From Phytoseiulus persimilis (taxonomy: Eukaryota; Arthropoda; Arachnida; Mesostigmata; Phytoseiidae): a stretch of 64,000 nt of DNA. Numbering within the stretch: position 1 is the first letter of the stretch; every line of letters begins with the position of its first letter. Positions 1-10,877 of the stretch are shown here, piece by piece. A program made the position numbers and the translations under genes. Location: contig CM075102.1 in the NCBI GenBank assembly GCA_037576195.1, forward strand, positions 20,084,745-20,148,744. The letters are read 5' to 3'. Under the pieces are notes generated by a model. That model was not told where the DNA came from. It searched no databases and was given only the letters and a program-made list of their open reading frames with translations.

Positions 1-1791
1 AGAAATTCAGAAGAGGGAGCCCATCTGAAAGAGACAGAGTCCTCAGCGCCCCTCGAAAAGCTGAAACATCAATCTGGCACGGAAGAGTTTTTGCTTCGTG
101 CAGACACGGGTGGTGGAACATTCCTCACCCGTGCACCCGGGTTGTCTCAGTGTTCCCCTATTGGCGTAAAGATCGACGTCTGCGAAAGCCATGTAGAGGC
201 CGCGGGCATTGTCATTTCTTTCGTCGGCTCGGGTCACGACGGAACTCGTGTGCATTGCCAACATGAAATGCACATCTTTCTTCTCTGGCTGGATTCCTTC
301 GCTGTTGAAAGGCTTCGAGGATGCATCGGCGGCTGTATGGAGTGTGCCAATGATTAGGGCTCGGCCCAATCAACTACAGAAGTGATACAGCTTTCCAATG
401 ACACATTCAGTCACCTTCAAGCTCACCTGTACCGCTGCCGATCATGATACCGAATCTCTCTGAGAGCCAAGCGGCAGCCCGACCCATCACTTGCGCCCCC
501 ATCGAGAAGCCGAAGATGTGTACTGATTTTTCCGAGAGGTTATATGCAGAGATGATACGCTCCACGAAGCAGGCGACGACTCTACCCACCATCAAAGCGT
601 TGTTCGCGGCTTGATCACGGCGCTTCTTGCTGACGGTTGACCGCAGATTGAAGGCGGCCCTGGACCAGTCTACGAGTATGACCTTAGTCTGAAAAACCCG
701 GCAATATTGGAAACCCAACTCAATCCTTAGGGTCATATGTATCGAGAGAAGTTTCAGAAGACGGCTGAGGAGCAATCTTCAAATAAAAACCGACACCCTG
801 AACGGCTGAGAGGGGCAATGCCCCGGAAACTGGGGCTTGGCATTCACCGAAGGGACATGCGTTCCCTGATGATGGCTGGGAGAAACACGCTGATGTCGGC
901 CATGAGGTCGCGGGAAAGGAAGGGAGCTTAACGATGGAAACCAAATAAATTCCTTGCATCGAATAGAATAACGAGCGAAACCTCTCTCTCGAGATCGAGC
1001 AAGATTTGGAACATTTTTCGCGACTTGGGAGCCAATGAGCTTCGACGAATTGAATAATGAGTCGCCGGACTCCCTCCGATTTTTCATCCGTAGGGTCTCA
1101 TGAACAGGCCCGAATGCGTTCGATGTTTTGTGAATAACCAGCTTCCCTATATCCCGGAACCCCGCGAAGCTGAATCAACTCCATCTTTCACCTCAACAGC
1201 GAACTCTCCACTTAAGGCTCGCTGGCTTCTAGTGTGTGACCGTCTCAACTCAGTCTCTGAACCAGCGATGAAGAACCGGAAAGCGGGCAGAGGATTGACT
1301 ATTCGACAAGAACAAGGCTCTTGGAGGATATTTGGGATACCCATCGATGAGGGAACCAACCCGAGGGTTCTTCCGTATGAACGCATCCTTCAGTTCTTGG
1401 ACCCGCGGCTACCGACTGGATTCCGTGAAGTCGTGAACGATGAACTGGAGTCTATCTCCAACATTTCAGAGGGTATCGCTCGCATCGAAACTTGTGTTCC
1501 ATGGAAACTCACGCCGCGGAAGCCCCGGTCGCCCCTAGAACAACAGGCGCGGTAAGATCATTGGGAAACGAGATCCTTTGTTTCCGGTGTTGCAGGTGGG
1601 AACGTGTTCAATATCACCTCACATACCCGGTCGTACAGGATGAAATCGGTATCTATAACTGTCGGTTCCCACGGAGTGAGACCGCTGATACCAGACACAC
1701 ACCCGAGCGGGATTATTTTGTTGTCATCAGTGAAGTACGATGGACAAGCGTAGCTGTTGGCGACGAAACATAGCGCAATCCAGCGTTGCAT
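1..1791 (-). CDS. Secreted pancreatic-type lipase, left copy (partial, exon missing)
   Basis: The product resembles secreted triacylglycerol lipases of the alpha/beta-hydrolase pancreatic lipase family. Exon 1 (1791-1627) encodes a signal-peptide-like start (MQRWIALCFV) and a region containing LTPWEPTVIDTDF, ending at a GTATGT donor. The exon at 688-427 carries VILVDWSR and the nucleophile elbow GFSMGAQ. The exon near 352-129 carries the acid-site stretch (AADASSKPF) and the catalytic His region (HFMLAMHTSS). A possible further exon begins near base 24 at an AG acceptor, so the C-terminus lies outside the window. The right-hand paralogue has a 58-codon exon with IIHGYTESS between exons 1 and 3; I cannot find it here, and the intron is about 940 bases long. 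The acceptor of the 352-129 exon is weak. The copy may therefore be a pseudogene or diverged. Similar sequence and an identical 262-base third exon show tandem duplication. Confidence 0.6.
1100..1555 (+). other. Unassigned 151-codon ORF inside the lipase intron
   Basis: This open frame lies on the strand opposite the left lipase copy, within the intron where the conserved second lipase exon would be expected. Its translation (for example GSWRIFGIPIDEGTNP and LDPRLPTGFREVV) has an ordinary protein-like composition, but I recognise no domain. It could be a chance ORF, a nested gene or the remains of an insertion that displaced the exon. Nothing else supports it. Confidence 0.15.
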
Positions 1792-3136
1792 GACGGACTC
1801 CACCCCGCTCGTGTGATTCCACCGGGTCTCTTCGACAGTGCTTCCCCGGAGACGCCTCGGCGAAACGTGATTGTCTCTAGAACGAGCGCTCAGTAGCACA
1901 GCGCTGAGCGAGATAGCTTGCCCCTATAACAAGTCAGTTACTCATCGGCTCCGACGGACAACCGAAAAGAATCTCTGCTTTCCGAGCATCGCGGGATTTA
2001 TTCTTCGTGGTGGCAGAGTACGTGTGTCGTGATTAACAACTGCAAGCATGCTCACTCCGCAGAACTTCGCCGCGTGGAACGAAGCGAGGCCGAATCTTGT
2101 TTCCGCCGGCGGAACTTGCCCGCCGTCGTTGGTCACAACGGATTTTAATTTTATTCGGAGGAGGCTGCTCAAAAGCTTGCGATCCATACAAGCCTTGAAC
2201 GAAGCTTTCGCCGAGTCTGTGCATTTCACCCATACTGCCCCAAGAGAATGATGAACTTCCTTGAGACGACATCTGACACTGTCAGTCTGTAGAGAAAATG
2301 TCCGAGGACGCTCTCCGCTCCCAGTTCCAATATCAATAAGCTCAACGAATTTCAGAGAGCGTTTCCATAGACATTAGGGAACTTGGTGCATAATTTCGGC
2401 GTCAGGAACGCCCTCCTCGCCGTAAGAACTTCGAGACAACTGAATCATTTGGGTGCCAAGTTCGAGGGAAAACCTCGGGAGAATACGGCCATAAGTTGGC
2501 TCAGACTCGAGCTGGTGCTCCAAAGCTATACCTTGCCTTACCGGGTATCGAGCACTGATTCTCATGCTGAGAGTTATAGTCAACCGCCTAAAGACCGAGA
2601 TTCACTGGGATTGGAGCGAGGTACGGCGGCGAGGCACGTTCAGAATGGTACATCTAGCGTACGTTCATCAAGAGAAATGAGCTTTCTATCGGATGGGATT
2701 TCTGCTGACTCCAAGACGTGTGTTATAGAGGGCTTCAGTGGTTGCGCGCGAAGTCAGTACTGAATATGCAGGTTTTGTTATATGTACGTTTCCAGGGTGC
2801 ACAGTGATAAAATAATCCCACTTGCCTTCAGGATCCTTATGGCACGATGCATATTTTCGTCGAAGGAAAAAACATTCATTGGGATTGAGCGCATTGCCAG
2901 GTGGTCACCCTGGATATTCTTCTGGGCGCCGAGAGAGTTCAGAGCGAATTTTTTTAAGAAGGAGCAGGTCAGCGGTTTCGAGTGTTTCACTGCTCTCGAC
3001 ACATCTCTTTGAATAATCAATAGTCGAGAATTTTCTGACGCTCACCTCCGGGAAGAACCCAAATCCTGTTGGTGCTACCCATGAAAAAGACTTTCCGCCA
3101 TACGACTTGCGAAGGAAAACGTGACGAGGAAGAAAA
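1792..3136. other. Spacer between the two lipase copies
   Basis: About 1.3 kb separates the start of the left copy from the stop of the right copy. It holds only short open frames (for example 2383-2763 plus and 2778-3020 minus) with no recognisable domain. It should include the promoter of the left copy and the 3' end of the right one. I see no clear TATA box or repeat. Confidence 0.4.
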
Positions 3137-4968
3137 CTAAACAATCCTATATTGTTGTTTCGACGGATAATTGCATTCCATGTAGAGCTGATCCATATCG
3201 GTTTCGAACGCCAGAACAGTGCTCCTATTACTGAACACCGCCGCTCTCGCTCTGAAGCCCTTTATGTAGGCACACACATCCACAGTTCTGTTCGAGCACA
3301 ACCCGTCGACAGCCTCCCCCTCGTTCTCGCAGGTGAAGCCTTTGAAATCGCAGTATTCGTTACAGTGAAGCAGCATGTCCGTGAAGTAGATGTAGCCCCG
3401 CCGATGTGAACAGAAGAAGGAGTTGTTCTCTGAAACAGCTGAGCGGGTCAGATGGCTCGGTAGGAGTCAGTCGATCGGAAGCTTGCGTTCAGGATGAGAC
3501 CTCTCGAAACCTACTCTAAGATTCGAGGATAATATTTGGAATTCCTCACCCTTGCACGCGGGCTGGATCACTGTTCCCCTGTTCGGGTATAGATTAACGT
3601 GCGCGAAAGCTTCGTAGACACCAACGGCGCCATCGAAAAGTTTTTCGAAGCTCGTGGTAGAAGATGTATGTACGGCTAACATGAAGTGTACATCTTTTCT
3701 CTCAGGATCAAGGCCTTTCCAGCTGAAGAGCGGCCATGCTGCGTCCAGCGCTGCGTGATTGACGAAGCTTGTCCATCGATCGGTCTCGAGATCAAAATAT
3801 CAGCGTTGATTACAATCATGAGATTGACATTGAGCACTCGCGAACTTACCGATGCCGCTTCCGACGCGGATGCCAAACCTCTCGGAGAGCCAGGAGGCTG
3901 CCCGACCCATTACTTGAGCGCCAATCGAGTGACCGATGATATGAACCGATGTTTCAGGGACATCGTACGTCGCCATAACCCGCTCTATGAGGCAGGCTAA
4001 AACTCTGGCCACCATCAGAGCGTTATTCGATGCTTGGATGTAACGGTTGATGTAATACCAAGTCCCATTATGGTTAGCTCCTCTGGACCAGTCCACCAGA
4101 ATCACTTTTGTCTGGAATGTACCGTTTTCAAAGCTCTTGGCTTACTTCATTTGATTTGATGTAGGTTTTCCAAAACCGGCAACTACAGTAGGCATCGGGT
4201 GTGGGTTCAGCCCTGCCGATCGGTCTTATCAAAAAGGGGAAGGGAATTCCAGAGTGTGAGCCCCGAGGTGAGAACCTTCAGCGATGGATCCCGTTCCTCG
4301 GTCTAACGACACCGTTTGGTGACAGCGTTCGGTGATGCTTCCATGGAGTGCTCTAATTCACTGAATCGATACGGGAATACACGAGGCGACGCCACGTCTT
4401 GGCCGACTAACGATGTTCGGGGCAAAAACAGAGAAATTTTTGATCTTGAGCCGCCGGTTTGGAGAGTGGTTCGCTCGACAGAACTCACGTTCGGCTCTTT
4501 CCGTAGAATGGCTTCCTTCATTTTCCGAATCCATGGCTCATTGCTGGACTCCGTGTAACCGTGGATGATGAAGCTGAGCTTGTTTTCAGCATGAAAGAGG
4601 GAATCGTTCCGTTCTAGACCCGTATCCCATGAGAGGACGCGGTAAGGATCTTTCACATGAGCCTAGAACAGCACACTCAGTTGAGCTGCTGATTTGCCAA
4701 CAGAAAAAGTGTCGATCAACAGAGCTTCGATGAAAACACATGTTTGTCGTCTCGGTATCGCGGGTCTGGGCTCTCGCTCACGCGCACTGATTGCGTTACG
4801 TACCCGGTCGTGGACGACGAAACGAGGATTTATAACTTGAGGTTCCCACGGAGAGAACATGAACATACCGGAGACGCAGCCGAGGGGGATAACTTGGTTA
4901 TCCGTAGTGAAATACGATCGACAAGCAAAACCGGTTGTTACGAAACACAGCGCGATCCAGCGATGCAT
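3137..4968 (-). CDS. Secreted pancreatic-type lipase, right copy
   Basis: Five exons can be read: 4968-4804 (signal-like MHRWIALCFVTTGFACRS, then SPWEPQVINPRFVVHDR), 4662-4489 (KLSFIIHGYTESSNEPWIRK), 4111-3850 (TKVILVDWSRG and elbow GHSIGAQ), roughly 3800-3550 (LDAAWPLF, then HFMLAVHTSS and FAHVNLYPNRG) and 3429-3137 (CSHRRGYIYF, Cys-rich end, stop). Ser, Asp and His of the lipase triad are all present. Exons 1-2, 2-3 and 4-5 join in phase with GTACGT, GTGAGT and GTGAGG donors. The 3-4 junction has a good GTAAGT donor, but I found no clean in-frame acceptor, so that boundary is uncertain. The protein would be about 330 residues, the catalytic domain without a PLAT domain, as is common in arthropod lipases. 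It is probably secreted, acting on lipid esters in gut or extracellular fluid. Confidence 0.75.
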
Positions 4969-5159
4969 GGTGAGCTATGTAAGGCGAGTCTCCTCGATGG
5001 TGCTTCCTGTCGGACTCCGTGTCAAGAAATGATGATCCCTGAAAATGGAACAAACTCCCGTTTGCCATCTGCTCTATCGTACAACACAACTCACTCGAAT
5101 CGCCGTCTAGTCATTAGGAAATTTAATTCTCTCCGGGTGGAACGAGCGAAATCCATGGC

Positions 5160-6464
5160 CTAGATCTAGCCGCCATCATACTCTTGAGAGGTTTACGAGC
5201 AGGCGACTTCCTCAACTATTGCCTTCACTAGATTAGGAGCCAGGCGGCTCGATGTTTCCCTCAGCAGAAGCGGTGTGCAATACTACTGGAACATATTCCT
5301 TTTCCAAGTCTGATTCTCCGGATTCCATCTCAGATGACTCTCTCCCTTGAGTGTACCGAATGCGGAGAAGGCCGAAGGCGATACCCAAAGTTTTGGCGGA
5401 AGGCATCTCCGTGAGGGTGCGTCCAAACTGCATGGAACCTCGCTTGCTTCTAGTACAGTTGGAATTGGCCTCAGAAGTTTCCGTGTCCGATTCCAAAGCC
5501 AGCCATTGATGATCAGGCGCTCATTTCACTTTTTCACGGGGAACCAATCCACCCGTAGGTTTAACGATTTACCGAGAACTCCGCTGCCTGGAATCTCTGC
5601 AGCACGTCTGGGGAAGTTCTAGCAGCTTCTCGTTCGGAAGACGGTAATACTTGAGTAGACTTCCATGCAGCATCTCGAGTCGTCATCACTTGTTTTCAGG
5701 GGAGCTTTCCCAGCGCAGTCCATGAACCAGCTTCGGATATCTTTTTGCCCTCCCAAACGAGATTACAGTCCACTGTCCCAAGGTAATCTATCTCGGCACT
5801 CTCCGGTGGGAAAAAAGTGGTTCTCTCAACAAATCGGACATTCGTGAGCCAACACAAACGATGCCGGATCTCTCGTCTGTTTCCAGGTTGCTCGAAATCC
5901 CCTACAATGCACTTCCACGGGGATCCGAAGGTTCTAGCGATCAAGGCTTGAATCCTCACCAGTATTTGGCATCGCTAATAAGGCTGGCTCGGAGGATCAC
6001 CGACGTCTCGAGTAAGACTAGAGCCCAGATTCACGGATATTCTTGAGTGCAATATCTCATTGGGTTCGAATTCTATACCCGCATTCACTTATGATGGTTT
6101 CTTATGAGGGTATAGGGAAGAGGACGTGCGCTATGTTCTACAGGCGACAAATTTACAGCCAATGGAATCGAGTCTAATCTGCCGACCGCATGAATCGATT
6201 ATTCGAGGTTTCACCACGACGTCGTCCAATGGAACAGCTGAAATCGAAGTTCGAACACTGAGAGTTCCCATTGCCGGTCCAAACACGCGCGTCGGCGGGT
6301 CTGTCAGGATGCCATCGATGTATCGCAATCGAGCGGATCAGATGGCTACGAAATAATTCGTTGAGAAGATGAGCAGTCGGGACAGATAAACACCGCGCCA
6401 GTCCATTGAGCGAAATAATGTAAAATGTTCTTCGAGGAGTTTCCTTGAATAACTTTGTTTCTGC
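5160..6464. other. Gene-poor stretch with decayed fragments
   Basis: Apart from the endonuclease-like fragment at 5696-5959, this stretch has only short open frames. One minus-strand frame (5496-5233) has an acidic, Ser-rich composition and no recognised domain. No promoter or RNA gene was seen. Confidence 0.35.
5696..5959 (-). pseudogene. Fragment resembling a retrotransposon endonuclease
   Basis: The translation contains PWKCIVGDFEQPGNR, then RFVERTTFFPPESAEIDYL. The order GDF(N/E)Q ... S-x-x-IDY is typical of the endonuclease/exonuclease/phosphatase domain of non-LTR retrotransposons. The frame is only 87 codons, is not joined to any reverse transcriptase that I can find, and sits in sequence with many stops. 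I infer a truncated relic. The match is motif-level only and could be coincidental. Confidence 0.3.
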
Positions 6465-6940
6465 GTGTGCGGGAGGGTTACAGGCCGGGAGCTCGAAAAC
6501 CCGGGAGCTCGAAAACCCGGGAGCTCGAAAACCCAGGAGCTCGGAAGAAAATCCCGGGAGCTCGAGAGCCCGGGAGCTCGAAAACTCTCTCCCTCAAATT
6601 AGGTTCCGTTCGATTCCAACGAACCTTCTATGCAGAGCCTTCGAGTTCTCGAATAGGACGGCGACCATACTAGAAGGGACATCCAAGCGGATTTGGATAC
6701 CGATTGTATCTTGATATCCCTGGGTCGCACTGGGAGATATGTGTGGAACCAATCGCGAAAACCTCGTGATACTCTTTTCTCGTATCAGCTCCTCCACTCT
6801 CTACCCAGCAGGTTCGTTGTCTTCAAATCGAACCCGATTGGGGGGAAAGAGTTTTCGAGGTGCCGGGTTTTCGAGCTCCCTGGATTTTTTTCGAGCTGCC
6901 GGGTTTTCGAGCTCCCGGTTGCACACCGTGCGAGAGGAAC
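6465..6940. repeat. Foldback element with tandem-repeat arms
   Basis: The left arm has about six copies of a 16-bp unit, CCGGGAGCTCGAAAAC (6485-6586, slightly degenerate). The right arm (about 6851-6920) has the same unit in reverse complement. Just inside the arrays, 6587-6650 and 6785-6850 are also inverted copies of each other: CGAAAACTCTCTCC against CGAAAACTCTTTCC, then AACGAACCT in both. The spacer is about 130 bases. No transposase is encoded. This looks like a non-autonomous foldback or MITE-type element. Confidence 0.7.
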
Positions 6941-6984
6941 GTTTCCACAGAACCGCACGATGACGCAATGAACGAGAAAATCGT

Positions 6985-9900
6985 TAGTCTTTGTTCTTTT
7001 TTCTGACGGCGCCTCAATCAACTTGGCCGCTGTGTCGATTTGTCAAACGCACAGCGGATTGGATGACCTTTCGTCGCGATGCAGAATTTCTATGGAGTCT
7101 TCAAGCAACAAACTGCTTCCGGAAGTCAGAAATTAACAGAATTCATTCTATTACAATCGGGAAGAAAAATCGATGGACTTCACCCGCGAAAAGCGGCTGG
7201 AGGAGCCTGAACTCATCACATGCCAAAGATGAAAAGAGTTTTGTGCTGCTTCGGACAACCTCGGCTTTGGAGAGATTCGAGAACCGCGATACCCCCTTGA
7301 CGAAGGAGAGCCTGTGGAAAGAGTTCCTACCGAGTGAGTCTATCCGGCGGATTTCGCGGAAGCTCGACCGGAGGAACCTTTGGAACAAGTCCTCGAGCCG
7401 CCCAGGGCTCGCGGAAGTTTCCGATCCAGCTCTGTTGACAGCCACGCAAAACGCCACTACGATCGCGGAATCGTTCGTCCGAGAAATTAAATTCGTTCTT
7501 TCAGGTGTCGACAGCTCATTCCCACTAACCTTGCTCACCGTCAAACGGCACCATTCATGACGCCCTGCAGGAACTCGTTCGGAATTCAAGGATATCGTGG
7601 AAGATTTCGGATTTGTTTCCGGATCGCCGATTTTCGTCAGCATAGAGCTTCGTCGGCAGGAATCAATTAGAACGCTGGGTTTGAATCCTCGAGACATGAG
7701 TCGAGCTCTGTTTTCCAAATGTACACACGGGATTCCTGCATGAACTTTCTCAGAATCGACTCCGATTCAATGAAGAGGAGGTAACATCGCTACGCATTCT
7801 GGAGAACAACTTTATTTTCTCGATTCATCGAAACAAAAAAATCGCGAAGGTAATCTTTCCGTCTTCTTGGGAGGCGGGATTATCCTCCTTATCAGCTTAT
7901 CAACCAGTTAATTGGGCGGGCCGTCGTGCAGCTGCCTCGTTTGTCGTTATCCGACCGACGTAGCTGCTCCGATTCAGCTGATTAGTCATGGACGACATCA
8001 AGTCGGCAGAGTAAAGATCTTCGGATTCCTCGATTTCCTCTGAATTGGCGCTCATTGTAGAGTCCGCGCGTCAGACCGAGACCACGGTACAACGGTCGGA
8101 AACATTGCGCTCTGCTCGAACGCAGTATGGTCTATGTGGGTAGGAATATGACGACACCGATGAATCGCTGCTACGTTCATCATTACGTTCTGCTATCGAC
8201 GACGAAATTTACAATGCTCCGCAGAGGGGGAATGTGTCTGTCTGGCGGCGCGGAGCATCGTACGCGAGTCCGGATTCCATTCTGTGACGAAGAACCGGCG
8301 CTGCTCGTGCCCTTCGAGAATTCCATAACACCATTCTCGCGCTGCAGTGATGATCTCATGCGATCATGAGTCAGAGCTTCAAAGTAGACAGAAGACGGAG
8401 CAACGAAAAGGAGGGATTTTCGTCGGCTCATTTTCGGTAGGAGCCAGAACGTCAGCACGGATCGGAAAGTTCCCTGTAGAAAGTTCGAACATCAATGACC
8501 GTACAGAGTTGATTATCAAAACTTCAGTCAAGAGAAAAAAACGGGATTGGTTCACTAAGTAGTGGATTTTTCCGATGGTTGTTTATTCGATTCCTTACCG
8601 TCGCACCTACCTGGCAAGGGTCGCGGATTCTGTGGCTCGCTCATTTGTTTCTTTTTTCGCATCGTTCGAACTAGAAACTTCACGAATTACTTCAGACATT
8701 CGATGGAGAGCTTGAATGCGGACTCGCCGATCGGATATGGTAAGTAAACCCTTAGAACATCTCATCGGCTCCCATCGCAATAAAATCGACGTCAAGTACC
8801 CATGTTTTAATTGGATCAAGTGGATTAATACCCACGTAGATCTCCAATCATTTGGGACTCCCATCCCGGAAACAATTCATAGTAGCAAACGATGATGCCT
8901 GACATCAAGGCGGGATTAAATAATCGGCTGGACAACCGATTTCAGTGACCGCAGGAGCCGCGTTGACGGAACCTCTTAGAACAGAGGGCAAATCAGAATC
9001 CAATGTAGAGAGACCCGGGGAAGCAGCCGAATCCCGAAGCCCCTGAGCGGCTACAAGGGCAACTTGGGACGCTTCGATGAGTGCTACGCGGGCAAACTTC
9101 TAGAGTTCCTCACGTTCTCGAGGGAAAACTCGTGACAGCCCTATTCCAGAACGAATTAGCGTTGGATTGATCGCGAAAGAACAACGCGCTCTGCGGATTA
9201 GATGACACCGTGCCGATCTGCATTTATTCTGCCCACGTAAGACTATATTTTGGAGCGCTGAGCAGTCAGAGGCGACTCGGAAGATTCGTGTTTGTACCAA
9301 GGATTCTGGGCCTTATGTCGATCTATGGGCGCAACTCACAGAAGAATACAGAGAAAATGGAAAGACGCAATACAATATGACGAAACTTTCACCAGCAAGT
9401 AGTTATAATCGATGGAAGGATCGGAAATCGCAGTCAATTCGCCCAAAGGAATCGCGAACATCTACGACCGAGGATGTGCAACCATCAGCGTGAAGTCTGT
9501 GGGATCCTAGCCCAGCGAGTAGTTTCAATCGAGTTATCTCCCACGTCCTCAATTATAGCGGACCTTCGAACTCACCCACATGGTCGCGTTGGATGCTTCC
9601 TAAGCCGTTTAGAATTGGACTTTGCGTCGAGTAATATCCATCGAGCCACAGCGCTCAGATCACGGCGGCGTGTTGCCCTCCTCAATGACTACAATGAGCG
9701 AACGCCGCTTGAGTCATTGGCTTCTCAAGACTAGAATCTCTACTATGATCTATCGCTTACTCATCCTGGGTCCTGTCTACCGCATGCTTCCGTAGATGAC
9801 TCCCAGAAGCGAATACTGGGATATTCTTTTTCGCGGCATCGAATTGACTTCGTTCGCGCGGAGCAAACAACCAACCGCACCATGTTCACAAGACAGATTA

Positions 9901-10811
9901 CAGAATAAGCCATCAATCATAAGAGAACAGCCTGGAGTGGAATTTCATCGAAGTGTTGTTCGCGAATCGGGAAAGAAGTCCTCAAGCACAAGAATAAAGA
10001 TACGGAATCGTATGCGATTAACGGAAGCAGTGGCGCTGGCAGCAGCATCAGCAGAAATTGTGGAAACGCAAGGTCCACGAAATAACACAACGGAACCTTG
10101 CCTATGGCTCGATCTTAAGTTGGTCATTCAAAGGAGTCGACGCGTACACAGACCGGTCGACACAAAAAGTATTTCGGCTCGCGTTTCCGGGCTCCCCGAA
10201 ATCGCTGTGTCGTCAGAGAGGAGGCTCCCTCACGTTTTTCATCCATCCACTAACGATCTTCGTGACGATTTTCAGAAAATGCCGCGAGCTGTAAATCGGT
10301 AACTGCTCCTTCGGTCGTGATCGAGGAAACCAGTTTCGCTTCGCAGTATTGGAGAAATGACTCGGAACGATGAGCAGCTCCTCCTCTCGTTTAGATGCGG
10401 GGCTGAGCTAATTCGCCCGCTCTTTCACAATATGTTCACGCTCAAAGGTTTCGAGACGCGATTCTAAGCGTCTGAGGGATTCAACAAAAAAAAACGAGGA
10501 ATAATGATGCAACGGTGGCGCTGCGTTGATAAACACTCGCCGCGCATGGTTCACGAGGATTTGAATTGGGAGATCCTCCTGTATACGGAGGTGCCAAACT
10601 ATGATGACTAAGAGATTCCTGTGCGGGCGAAGATGCAGACGCCGTATCCGCTCGTATCAGTATTCTATGACTCCATACTAAACAAGGCCCTCCTCGCCTC
10701 CCAGGCCCTCTCCCCAGATGATCGAACAAAGTGTCCAGAGCGGCGCATCGCTGAAGTATGGCATTTGAGAAGTTACGCTGTAGGATCGCTTTTTGGCTGT
10801 GTCTCAAGAAA
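6985..10811. other. Gene-poor stretch
   Basis: Opposite-strand open frames of about 190 codons overlap at 6991-7560 (plus) and 7143-7718 (minus). Others lie at 8183-8458 and 9796-10302. None shows a recognisable domain or signal peptide. The overlap of long frames on both strands suggests compositional bias rather than real coding. Promoter or 5' UTR sequence of the four-transmembrane gene may occupy the right end. Confidence 0.35.
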
Positions 10812-10877
10812 ATGGGAGTTTCATTCCACAAAGACGAGTGCTGCTCGCGCAGCGGACTCTTCCTGCTCATCGAGTTT
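10812..10877 (+). other. Alternative first exon A of the four-TM gene
   Basis: This encodes a 22-residue N-terminus (MGVSFHKDECCSRSG, then FLLIEF) ending at a GTGAGT donor in phase 0. It is the same length as exon B and differs from it by a few conservative residues. Either exon joins in frame to the exon at 14461. Confidence 0.65.

Noticed and set aside
6991..7718. Overlapping ~190-codon ORFs on both strands
   Set aside because: No domain, no splice context, and both strands are open together, which fits local composition better than coding.
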